The notes under the pieces were generated by a model that ran no database searches, had not been told where the DNA came from, and was given only the letters and a program-made list of their open reading frames with translations. A program made the translations under genes and the position numbers. Of a stretch of DNA of 27,518 bases, positions 17,952-24,337 are shown piece after piece (position 1 is the first letter of the stretch; every line of letters starts with the position of its first letter). Location of the stretch: IMG/VR virus record IMGVR_UViG_3300030110_003550, positions 3,957 to 31,474 of that record, one strand, 5' to 3'. This stretch comes from a virus.

Positions 17952-18587
17952 TTACTTACCCCATTCTTTTTTAAGGTACGTTTGTATTAAAGTTGATTTA
18001 ATAAATATTTCTTTGTTTTGATCCATAAGGTAAGAGTTTACCTCGTACATCGTGTGAAGAAGAAAAGATTGTTCGTATGTTACGTTAGAGGATAACCATC
18101 CAATAATATTTTCTCTTTCACCTTTTATTATTCTTTTTACACCATGTGGATAAATTATAGGAAATATAACAGCTTCACCACTCGATAGCTTTCGTTCTAT
18201 GTTTCCTAGAGGTGTCTGTAAAACAAATTCTCCACCTTCATAATCATCCGATAAATTTACACTAAAACCGTAATCAAAATATATGTTGTTAGATTTAGGT
18301 TTAGCTTTAAAAGAATCTACGTGTATATCGTAAAAATCACCCTCAACGTATTTATTATAAAAATTTACAGAAACTCTGTTGGGACAATAAACTGAATCAA
18401 TGTAGTGATTATCATAAAATTTATTTGTCAGTATTCTACGTACATTTTCAGGTATACCGATAGATTCTGTGTTACTTTTAGAATTTTTAATAGGTTGTGT
18501 AATTGAACCGTTTATAAATTTAGCTTTACGTATTCCTTTTGCACAATCTTTAACTTCATTATCTTCAAGCAGCTTTAAAAAAAACAT
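17952..18587 (-). CDS. 2-oxoglutarate/Fe(II)-dependent oxygenase, 211 aa
   Basis: Residues visible: His89 and Asp91 in the segment YDIHVDSF give the HxD iron ligands; His148 in YPHGVKRI is the distal iron ligand; Arg158 is placed to bind 2-oxoglutarate. The strand motif DDYEGGEF (114 to 121) and the SSGEAVIFP segment (135 to 143) are typical of prolyl-4-hydroxylase/PKHD-type members. These enzymes couple 2-oxoglutarate decarboxylation to hydroxylation of proteins, nucleobases or small molecules; the substrate here is unknown. Length fits a single-domain enzyme. AAAGGA lies six bases before the ATG. It sits downstream of a hairpin after the capsid genes, and such phage-borne oxygenases are frequent in cyanophages. 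Location among structural genes suggests virion protein modification, or passenger status. Confidence 0.85.
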   Translation of the reverse strand: MFFLKLLEDNEVKDCAKGIRKAKFINGSITQPIKNSKSNTESIGIPENVRRILTNKFYDNHYIDSVYCPNRVSVNFYNKYVEGDFYDIHVDSFKAKPKSNNIYFDYGFSVNLSDDYEGGEFVLQTPLGNIERKLSSGEAVIFPIIYPHGVKRIIKGERENIIGWLSSNVTYEQSFLLHTMYEVNSYLMDQNKEIFIKSTLIQTYLKKEWGK

Positions 18588-18627
18588 AATGTGTCCTTTC
18601 TGTCAAAACAATACAATACAAAGAAAG

Positions 18628-18652
18628 TGTGGGATTTTTGCAGAACCCCACA
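18628..18652 (-). terminator. Terminator-like hairpin after the capsid genes
   Basis: On the minus strand TGTGGGG pairs with TCCCACA (six Watson-Crick pairs plus one G-T) around an 11-base loop, followed by a T-rich tail (CTTTCTTTG). It lies in the 80-base gap between the decoration-protein gene and the oxygenase. T7 has its main terminator just after its capsid gene, so this placement is sensible for lowering downstream expression. The tail is not a pure T run, so strength is uncertain. Confidence 0.42.
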
Positions 18653-18667
18653 AAACTGTATTAAGTG

Positions 18668-19144
18668 TTACGTGCCAGTAGACACCGTAGCCGATTCAAC
18701 TGGGTTAACTGAAACATCAGCTAACACAACATGAATACGGAAACGTAGAGCACTTTCACCAGTTGATCCACCATCTAAGATGAGAGCATCAATAGTGTCA
18801 GCACTTGTGAGCATACGAGCATTAGATCCTGATGCTCCTACAGCAGCTTCTAGGAATGGTGAGAAACCTGCAGCACATGCAGAACCGTCAAGAAAACAGT
18901 CCACATCACCGCCAGTAAACCCAATATCCATAGTAATTTGACCATTGCCACGAGCTTCTAGAACTTCTAGACACCCTGCAATAATCATAGTATCAGCAGG
19001 TACATCGATCAATTGAACGATGTCACCACCAGCACCACCATCTGCAGTATCCCACACAGGAGATGTTACAACATATGGAACAGCAGCATTAGAAGGATGC
19101 CCAGCAGTACCACCGCCTGTAACAGTACGATCATAAGTAGCCAT
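18668..19144 (-). CDS. Probable capsid decoration/head stabilisation protein, 158 aa
   Basis: Starts MATYDRTVTGGGTAG, with a near-perfect AAGGAGGA ribosome site, suggesting high expression like the capsid gene 14 bases upstream. The protein is Gly/Ala/Asp/Val-rich with short beta strands and ends HVVLADVSVNPVESATVSTGT. Three Cys occur (near 58, 82 and 89). A small strongly translated gene directly after the major capsid protein is the usual place of decoration proteins. I recall similar marine phage proteins in the same position, without a proven function. No other activity is visible. Confidence 0.75.
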   Translation of the reverse strand: MATYDRTVTGGGTAGHPSNAAVPYVVTSPVWDTADGGAGGDIVQLIDVPADTMIIAGCLEVLEARGNGQITMDIGFTGGDVDCFLDGSACAAGFSPFLEAAVGASGSNARMLTSADTIDALILDGGSTGESALRFRIHVVLADVSVNPVESATVSTGT

Positions 19145-19158
19145 TTTTAATCCTCCTT

Positions 19159-20109
19159 TTAACTGTCTAGATCCATCAACCCTTTGAATACACCTTTGTA
19201 GCCAGTTCCAGAGCCACGAATAACTTTACGTCCAAATACGTGAAGACCACGTACAATGTCAGCAAAACTATTTGGATCTCGAATGACTTCCGTCTTGGCA
19301 ATATGAGAAGCAGTTACTACTGCAGACATATGACCAAAGAGGATCAAAGTGTGTCCAGAGGTTGCAGAATCGTTGAAAACATGTGTTGCTGCTGAACCAG
19401 TAGTACCAACACCAATTGCATTAGACTGATAAAGATCAAATCCATGCAACTTCTGTTCTGTAACTTTGCCGTTAAGCAATGGAGACTGTGCTCCACCAGT
19501 TATAGACATATCCATAATTTTAGAAGATGCTTTACGCAGTACTTCATAAAATCCGGGTGCTGCTACTAGCCACCTATTCTCTTCAGGAACATCGTTCTTA
19601 TCTAGTTCCGCAGCAGCTTGTGCTACTAAATCGGCAACTTCGTCACCAGTATTAGCAGATGTAGCTTGCGTTGCTAGAGTTCCTGAAGGAGCAGCAGCAT
19701 TGTCAGCAATATTTTTTAGAACATTGTAGTCATAAGCTTTCTTCAAGGTGTAAGCACCAGAAGATGTAGCTAGTGATTCAAAGTTCAGATGACTATGACG
19801 CTCTTCAATGTCATCAACCTTAAAAGCAAAGTAGTTGCCTTGGTCTACGACAAGCTGAATCTGATCATCAGCAAGAGCTTCAGTATTTACTGTGCTACCA
19901 CGAGTATAAGAGTTTACCGTGATGGTAGGCTCTTTTATGATATTCACAGTATCGCCAAAGTTTTCAATCTCTCCAGCGTAATCGGTATTCGTAATTGCTT
20001 CCGCTACCGAGGCACGTCTAAAGAATTTGAGAACTTTTTGGCTATAGATTACAGGTACGAAATTACCACTAGGTAGATTTCCATATCCTGCTGCAGTCGA
20101 AAAAGCCAT
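19159..20109 (-). CDS. Major capsid protein, 316 aa
   Basis: Begins MAFSTAAGYGNLPSGNF, with GAAGGAGA before the ATG. Key stretches: YSQKVLKFFRRASVAEAIT (22 to 40), the strand TVNIIKEPTI (54 to 63), an E-loop-like YTRGSTVNTEALADDQIQL (68 to 86), and a long helix ending in DDIEERHSHLNF. The second half carries RWLVAAPGFYEVL and a C-terminal GLHVFGRKVIRG strand, all in HK97-fold order. Position just after a scaffold gene and before a decoration gene confirms the role. No separate protease is seen nearby, in line with a P22/T7 style scaffold-driven assembly. Its codon use is visibly less AT-extreme than that of the ejection genes, as expected for a highly expressed gene. Confidence 0.93.
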   Translation of the reverse strand: MAFSTAAGYGNLPSGNFVPVIYSQKVLKFFRRASVAEAITNTDYAGEIENFGDTVNIIKEPTITVNSYTRGSTVNTEALADDQIQLVVDQGNYFAFKVDDIEERHSHLNFESLATSSGAYTLKKAYDYNVLKNIADNAAAPSGTLATQATSANTGDEVADLVAQAAAELDKNDVPEENRWLVAAPGFYEVLRKASSKIMDMSITGGAQSPLLNGKVTEQKLHGFDLYQSNAIGVGTTGSAATHVFNDSATSGHTLILFGHMSAVVTASHIAKTEVIRDPNSFADIVRGLHVFGRKVIRGSGTGYKGVFKGLMDLDS

Positions 20110-20136
20110 TGTTTTTCTCCTTCTTATTCTATATTA

Positions 20137-21051
20137 TTACTCTACAGAATCCACAACTCGACCTTCCTTTACGGCTCTATCAATCTCTTTTTCTAAAAGC
20201 TCGTACTCTTTAGGTTTTAATCGTGAAATTTCTGCTATAGACCAAATCTTTGTGTCATCTTGAAAACTATCTAAGCTTCTGTTTGCTGTGGTCTTTGTCA
20301 CAGATTGAGCAGCTTGGTTTTTAGATGAGCTAGATTGTGGACGTTTATTGGCTTTCTGATTTGCACGTTTTGTGTTACGAGGAGCACCGATATCTGCTTT
20401 GAAGAGATCGACAACTCTAGCTGCCCATTTTACGTCAGTATTGTTTTTAAAAATACCGTCAGATATATTGTTAGGCTGTTCTTCTAGCCAGTTTAGAAAA
20501 TTTTCATTTTCTTTGAGATCAACAAAATCAGGATGTATATTTAAAAGTTGTTTTTCGGCTGTTTGTATTACAGCTTCTTGTTCTTTGTAACGCAACTCTT
20601 CTAAACGTCCTTCAATATCTTTCACTTTTTCACTGGCTTGTAAAGATGATATAGTTTCCACTACATCGTAGACATCAGGATATTTTTCTTTGAAACTTTC
20701 TAACTCTTCTTCAGTCTTGGGCAACTTTTTTATGTCATGCTTTTTTGCCTCTACTGCAAGCTTTGCTTGAAACATTTCTTTTTCCTGTTTCCACTCATTT
20801 AACTTAGTGTCGTAGTGACGTTTTAAATCACCGTAACGCTTTTTAAAATCGTGTGTCTGTTCTTTACTGGCCTTGGTCTGTGCTAATCCCTCAGTATCTT
20901 TTCGAGTAGTCTGCATATCTGCAGGGTCTTGAAGATCACTTTCATCGGAATCATCATCTATCGCAAGGTTTCGCCTATAATCATTCTGATATGGGGTAGG
21001 CTCTAAGTCTTCTCCTTCGTTATCATCAGTTTGTACATTTTCTCTAGCCAT
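20137..21051 (-). CDS. Scaffolding protein, 304 aa
   Basis: A strongly charged, mainly helical protein directly upstream of the major capsid gene. Residues 1 to 60 are acidic and disordered, 63 to 165 form a coiled coil rich in Lys, Glu and Gln, and 225 to 260 are basic, Ser/Gln/Asn-rich linker. The C-terminal 35 residues (IWSIAEISRLKPKEYELLEKEI) form a short helical unit that, as in P22 and T7 scaffolds, likely docks on the coat protein. AAGGAGAGG precedes the ATG, so expression should be strong. It directs procapsid assembly and leaves before packaging. Length and layout fit podovirus scaffolds. Confidence 0.88.
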   Translation of the reverse strand: MARENVQTDDNEGEDLEPTPYQNDYRRNLAIDDDSDESDLQDPADMQTTRKDTEGLAQTKASKEQTHDFKKRYGDLKRHYDTKLNEWKQEKEMFQAKLAVEAKKHDIKKLPKTEEELESFKEKYPDVYDVVETISSLQASEKVKDIEGRLEELRYKEQEAVIQTAEKQLLNIHPDFVDLKENENFLNWLEEQPNNISDGIFKNNTDVKWAARVVDLFKADIGAPRNTKRANQKANKRPQSSSSKNQAAQSVTKTTANRSLDSFQDDTKIWSIAEISRLKPKEYELLEKEIDRAVKEGRVVDSVE

Positions 21052-21141
21052 AATACCTCTCCTTCATTGGGGCTACACTTGTTGTGTAGGTTGCCATCGG
21101 TAGGTTAACAAGCAGGGCCGAACTGTTGTTCAGGTAGCTGC
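21052..21141 (-). other. Longest non-coding gap, before scaffold and capsid genes, with two small hairpins
   Basis: Ninety bases separate the lysozyme stop from the scaffold start. Two short inverted repeats occur: CTACAC and GTGTAG around five bases at 21073-21089, and a bulged CCTGAAC/GTTCGG stem at 21118-21134. Neither has a T tract, so they are poor terminators. The gap is more GC-rich than most of the window. RNA processing or expression control before the most expressed genes is an inference. No convincing promoter boxes were seen. Confidence 0.4.
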
Positions 21142-21630
21142 TTACGAAAGAAACAACGTAAAAAATAATTCGTTACGTTGCTTCAATTCTTTCTTAGTGC
21201 CGTTAGCACTATAATATCTTTTGTATTGTTGTCTCATACCTTCTAAGTCATCATCACATACTGCTTTTACAAACTTAGGAAATTTTTTTAAACCACCGCC
21301 ACCTAAGTTGTAAGCAAAATCTATGATCATGCATTTACCGTTATCTGAGAGACTGTCAAAATCTTGATTAAAATGACTCTTCATAACTCTTCTAGCTACT
21401 TGCGTAGCATTGTCTACATCGTTCATAAACATCTGAGTAATAGCTGTCTCTGACAAACCTTTGTTTGCCGTTTCAACTTCGTCATCTAATAGTTTGTGTC
21501 CGTAACCAATTGTATCGTTACCACCTTCAGGTGATGCGTGAGGATACCAAACTTGTTCAGATACGTGCCATCCAACTTTGTTACCGTTCTCTACTTTTTT
21601 AAGAAAGTGTAAAAAACTATCGTAGATCAT
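21142..21630 (-). CDS. Phage lysozyme, GH24 type, 162 aa
   Basis: The chain starts MIYDSFLHFLKKVENG; Glu14 is in the place of the T4 lysozyme catalytic Glu. The TIGYGHKL motif (40 to 47) matches the conserved substrate-site segment, and Thr40 corresponds to T4 Thr26. The position of the catalytic Asp (six before that Thr) is Pro34 within PHASPEGGND, so the second acid is displaced or absent; nearby Glu35 and Asp39 could substitute. Length is close to T4 lysozyme. It hydrolyses peptidoglycan glycan chains. The ATG overlaps the previous stop by four bases. No signal peptide is present, so export would need a holin or delivery in the virion. Its place between portal and scaffold genes is unusual for an endolysin. 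Confidence 0.9.
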   Translation of the reverse strand: MIYDSFLHFLKKVENGNKVGWHVSEQVWYPHASPEGGNDTIGYGHKLLDDEVETANKGLSETAITQMFMNDVDNATQVARRVMKSHFNQDFDSLSDNGKCMIIDFAYNLGGGGLKKFPKFVKAVCDDDLEGMRQQYKRYYSANGTKKELKQRNELFFTLFLS

Positions 21631-22970
21631 CTTGTTACAAAACCTCCTGAAGCTCTTTGATTAGGTGGTGCTCCTTCTGCAAGATCTTGTGTTTTGCCTG
21701 AATTTAAATAACTTTTCATTTTTTCTAAAATATTTATTTGTTCAGGGGTATAAGATCCTCGCCATTCATCTGCTTTATCAGGACTTAAATACCCACGAAT
21801 ATGTGCATCTAATCTATTTGCATCAAACCATTTGTTGTAAGGTCTTTTTTCTCCATACATTTCTTTAGAACGTGCATAAGCTCTTTTATCAATTGCTTTT
21901 TGTCCTTGTGTTAAAGATTTTAAATACTGATCTCTAAAATCTGAAAATGTTGGATCAACATCTGCTAGATAATGTAATGCTTCACCTTTTACAAACTCAT
22001 CTATATTTCCTACTTGTTTTTCTAACTCAGATCTATTTCTAATAATAATACTAGGTTTTTTTAATGTATTTGAAGGTTCATCAGGATGTACAAACTCTAT
22101 AAATCCTGATCCTTCAGATTCATAACTAGGATCATCTACAACATTAAAATCATAGCCATATATACGTCTTTGTGTGCCTTGTTTAACATTACCACCTTCA
22201 TTATAACCTGCTGGAGCACTGAAACCTTGTTGTACACGTTTACCATCTGGTGTCATCATTGCTGGTTGTTGTGCTTTTAGTCTCGTTTGTTCTTGTGTTG
22301 TAGGAGCTTTATCTTTTTCCAACATTGCAGCATCTTTATCTTTGACAAAACCACCTTTTTGCATCATTGGTGGTGGTGGCATAGGTGCTTCTTGTGGTTG
22401 TGGTGGCATCATAGGTGTTTCTGGTTGTTCTATCATACCTTGTGGTTGTGGTGGCATCATACCTTCTTGTGGTAAAGGTGGCATAGGTTGTTCTTGTTTA
22501 TTAGGAGTTTTTTGTTCTGATTTTTTTTCTTCATCTAATCTTTTACGTAGTTGAAGACCTTCTTCTCTTATTTTATCAAGATATTTTTTACCACCACCAA
22601 AAAATGTAACTAATTGTTTAGGAATACGATATTCATAATTACTTATTTTAATAGGAACTTTATCTGTAGGATCAATATCCGTACCAGATAAATCAACATC
22701 ATTAGCCATAGCAAGTTGTATTGCTTCTCTAGCGTATCTGTTTAAATCTTTTAAACCAACTAGCAAAACAGTCTCGTAAGGAAGAATATAGTCACCTTCT
22801 TCTGCTTCCATTGGTATGTCATCCGCTACAGATTCTTCTCCACCTTCCTGTGGTGGCATAGCACTAGGTTCATTTATAAAACCTGCTTCTGGTGGCTGCA
22901 TTGGTGGCATAGGTTTTTGTGGTTGTTCTGCTTGTTGTGGAGCCATTGCCATCATATCATTTATTGCCAT
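21627..22970 (-). CDS. Pro/Gln/Met-rich virion-associated protein with folded C-terminal domain, 447 aa
   Basis: Starts MAINDMMAMAPQQAEQ, with AAAGGA seven bases before the ATG. Residues 1 to 55 and about 160 to 205 are Pro/Gln/Met-rich low-complexity linkers. Residues 58 to 150 form a first folded part (GDYILPYETVLLVGLKDL onward). Residues about 270 to 425 form a second (GEALHYLADVDP near 329, FDANRLDAHIRGYLSPDKADEW region 382 to 403, then helices). Gly-Gly-Phe-Val motifs occur at about 206 to 209 and at the C-terminus. By memory, RLDAHIRGYL-like segments recur in marine phage proteins of unknown function. The gene lies between portal and lysozyme and overlaps the latter by four bases. I infer a virion protein; an enzyme domain at the C-terminus is possible. 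Confidence 0.75.
   Translation of the reverse strand: MAINDMMAMAPQQAEQPQKPMPPMQPPEAGFINEPSAMPPQEGGEESVADDIPMEAEEGDYILPYETVLLVGLKDLNRYAREAIQLAMANDVDLSGTDIDPTDKVPIKISNYEYRIPKQLVTFFGGGKKYLDKIREEGLQLRKRLDEEKKSEQKTPNKQEQPMPPLPQEGMMPPQPQGMIEQPETPMMPPQPQEAPMPPPPMMQKGGFVKDKDAAMLEKDKAPTTQEQTRLKAQQPAMMTPDGKRVQQGFSAPAGYNEGGNVKQGTQRRIYGYDFNVVDDPSYESEGSGFIEFVHPDEPSNTLKKPSIIIRNRSELEKQVGNIDEFVKGEALHYLADVDPTFSDFRDQYLKSLTQGQKAIDKRAYARSKEMYGEKRPYNKWFDANRLDAHIRGYLSPDKADEWRGSYTPEQINILEKMKSYLNSGKTQDLAEGAPPNQRASGGFVTR
22391..22461 (-). repeat. Direct repeat in the Pro/Gln-rich linker, two 23-bp copies
   Basis: The plus-strand sequence beginning CTTGTGGTTGTGGTGG and ending CATCATA occurs at 22391-22413 and again at 22439-22461, a period of 48 bases. 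It encodes MMPPQPQ twice, 16 residues apart, inside the low-complexity linker of the 447-residue protein, and points to local duplication. Confidence 0.85.
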
Positions 22971-22999
22971 AATATTTTCCTTTGTTGTATTTATTTAAC

Positions 23000-24097
23000 T
23001 TAATAGATATCCCCAGTCATACCACCCATACCTGTACCACCTATATTTCCAGAACCATCACCTGCTACACTACCGCCACTACTATCATCACCTTCACCTG
23101 AAGCATCTTCAGCATCTGATCCACCAACTGGTGCACTACCTCCAGTTTCTACATCAGTGTCTTCACCTTCGAAAGTTTCTGATAAATCAAAACTACCAAA
23201 TTGATCTTCTTCACCTGCTTCATCTTCTGAGAAAAAAGCTTGTTGTTCACTTAACCTATCTAAAAGAGATTGTTGTTCACTCCATTGTGTTTGACTCATA
23301 GGATCAGTAGTGACATCACCATATGTATATGTGTAATCATAAGTAATAACACCTTGTGGATCTGTCGTCTTACGTCCTGATATATTTTTATTTTCCATAT
23401 CAAATATCATTTTATTAAGCGTAAGATCATCTTCTATATTAAAAAATTTTTTTACAGACTCTGGAAGTGCTTGTTTTGCCATATCTAAAGCTGAAACTTT
23501 ACTTCCAAATTGACCATATGCTGATCGTATAGCATCTGCTTGATTAGCATACATACCTGCAGAAATTAAAGCACCACCGGGTAAAACTGATAACATATGA
23601 CCTATAGATCGTTGATCTTCTGAAAGCCATCCATAATTTGTTTCAGAAGTTCTGTCTGGAGCTTGCGTTTGTGGAGCAGAAGAATCATCACCAAATTGTT
23701 CTGTTTGTTCCGACACTCTACGTCTAACTACTGGTGTAACATTTTGATCTGAAACAGGTGCAGCCGTTTCTTCTTTAGCAATATTTCCTTGCATATCTGC
23801 TAAAAATCCTTTAGAGTAAGGTGCTTGAGAATATCCAGATAATCCCATTCCAGCAAAAAGAGGATGTTGATACATTTTAGTTGCTGACATATTTTGTGGA
23901 GTATTTATAGGAGTTCCACCTTCTCTCATAAAATCACTGTACGCTTTACGCCAATCTGAAGCATTAGGATTTTTTTTACCACCTAATGTAAATTCATTTG
24001 TATTAGAATCTAAAGAAATTGTTGGGCCTTTTGCATCTTCTTCAAATTTTTCTTTTAGAGCATTTGCAACTGGATCATTACTATCAAAATATGCCAT
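23000..24097 (-). CDS. Unknown virion-region protein with Gly/Asp-rich tail, 365 aa
   Basis: Starts MAYFDSNDPVANALKEKFEED. AAGGA lies seven bases before the ATG, inside the last codons of the preceding small gene, so translation is probably coupled. Residues 1 to about 160 are polar and likely flexible. A hydrophobic stretch follows (HMLSVLPGGALISAGMY, about 168 to 184), then helices to about 220. The last 75 residues are Glu/Asp- then Gly/Ser-rich (GGSVAGDGSGNIGGTGMGG) and surely unfolded. No family recognised and no catalytic motif seen. The hydrophobic segment might cross or enter a membrane, but is also compatible with a buried helix. Place between portal and scaffold suggests a head-related protein. 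Confidence 0.72.
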   Translation of the reverse strand: MAYFDSNDPVANALKEKFEEDAKGPTISLDSNTNEFTLGGKKNPNASDWRKAYSDFMREGGTPINTPQNMSATKMYQHPLFAGMGLSGYSQAPYSKGFLADMQGNIAKEETAAPVSDQNVTPVVRRRVSEQTEQFGDDSSAPQTQAPDRTSETNYGWLSEDQRSIGHMLSVLPGGALISAGMYANQADAIRSAYGQFGSKVSALDMAKQALPESVKKFFNIEDDLTLNKMIFDMENKNISGRKTTDPQGVITYDYTYTYGDVTTDPMSQTQWSEQQSLLDRLSEQQAFFSEDEAGEEDQFGSFDLSETFEGEDTDVETGGSAPVGGSDAEDASGEGDDSSGGSVAGDGSGNIGGTGMGGMTGDIY

Positions 24098-24100
24098 TCT

Positions 24101-24337
24101 TTATTCCTTAAATTTTTTATTTACTTTTACTGTAGCGTTAGCTGATTGTTTCAGTTTGAGGAGCATTTCCAGTAAAGCCAGCTTCCCCTGCAGTCTTCGC
24201 ACTTCCAACTCCGATTCCTCCACCACCAACCGCTGTCTCATCATTGGGGCCAACTCCTTGAGGTACTCCTCCAGTGCCTCCCATGCCTGTTGGTTGTTGA
24301 CCAGTGGCAGGAGCAACTTCGCCTGTTGTTCGTTCAT
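24101..24337 (-). CDS. Small helical protein overlapping the portal tail, 78 aa
   Basis: ATG at 24337 lies 200 bases before the portal stop, in a different frame, with AGAGG five bases upstream. It ends three bases before the next gene. The product (MNEQQAKLLLPLVNNQQ, then WEALEEYLKELAPMM) is a compact, coherent amphipathic helical protein with Leu/Ile spacing of a coiled coil; the last 12 residues are basic. I recall short proteins of this type (LLxPLVNN near the N-terminus, a Trp or Leu-rich helix after) next to portal genes of podoviruses, so I judge it real. It could be a head-tail or packaging accessory. Overlap with low-complexity portal sequence would make this frame the more constrained one. 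Confidence 0.72.
   Translation of the reverse strand: MNEQQAKLLLPLVNNQQAWEALEEYLKELAPMMRQRLVVEESELEVRRLQGKLALLEMLLKLKQSANATVKVNKKFKE

Noticed and set aside
18588-18610. TTGACA before the oxygenase as a promoter -35 box
   Set aside because: The -10 position would fall inside the gene on a T run and no TATAAT-like box is present.
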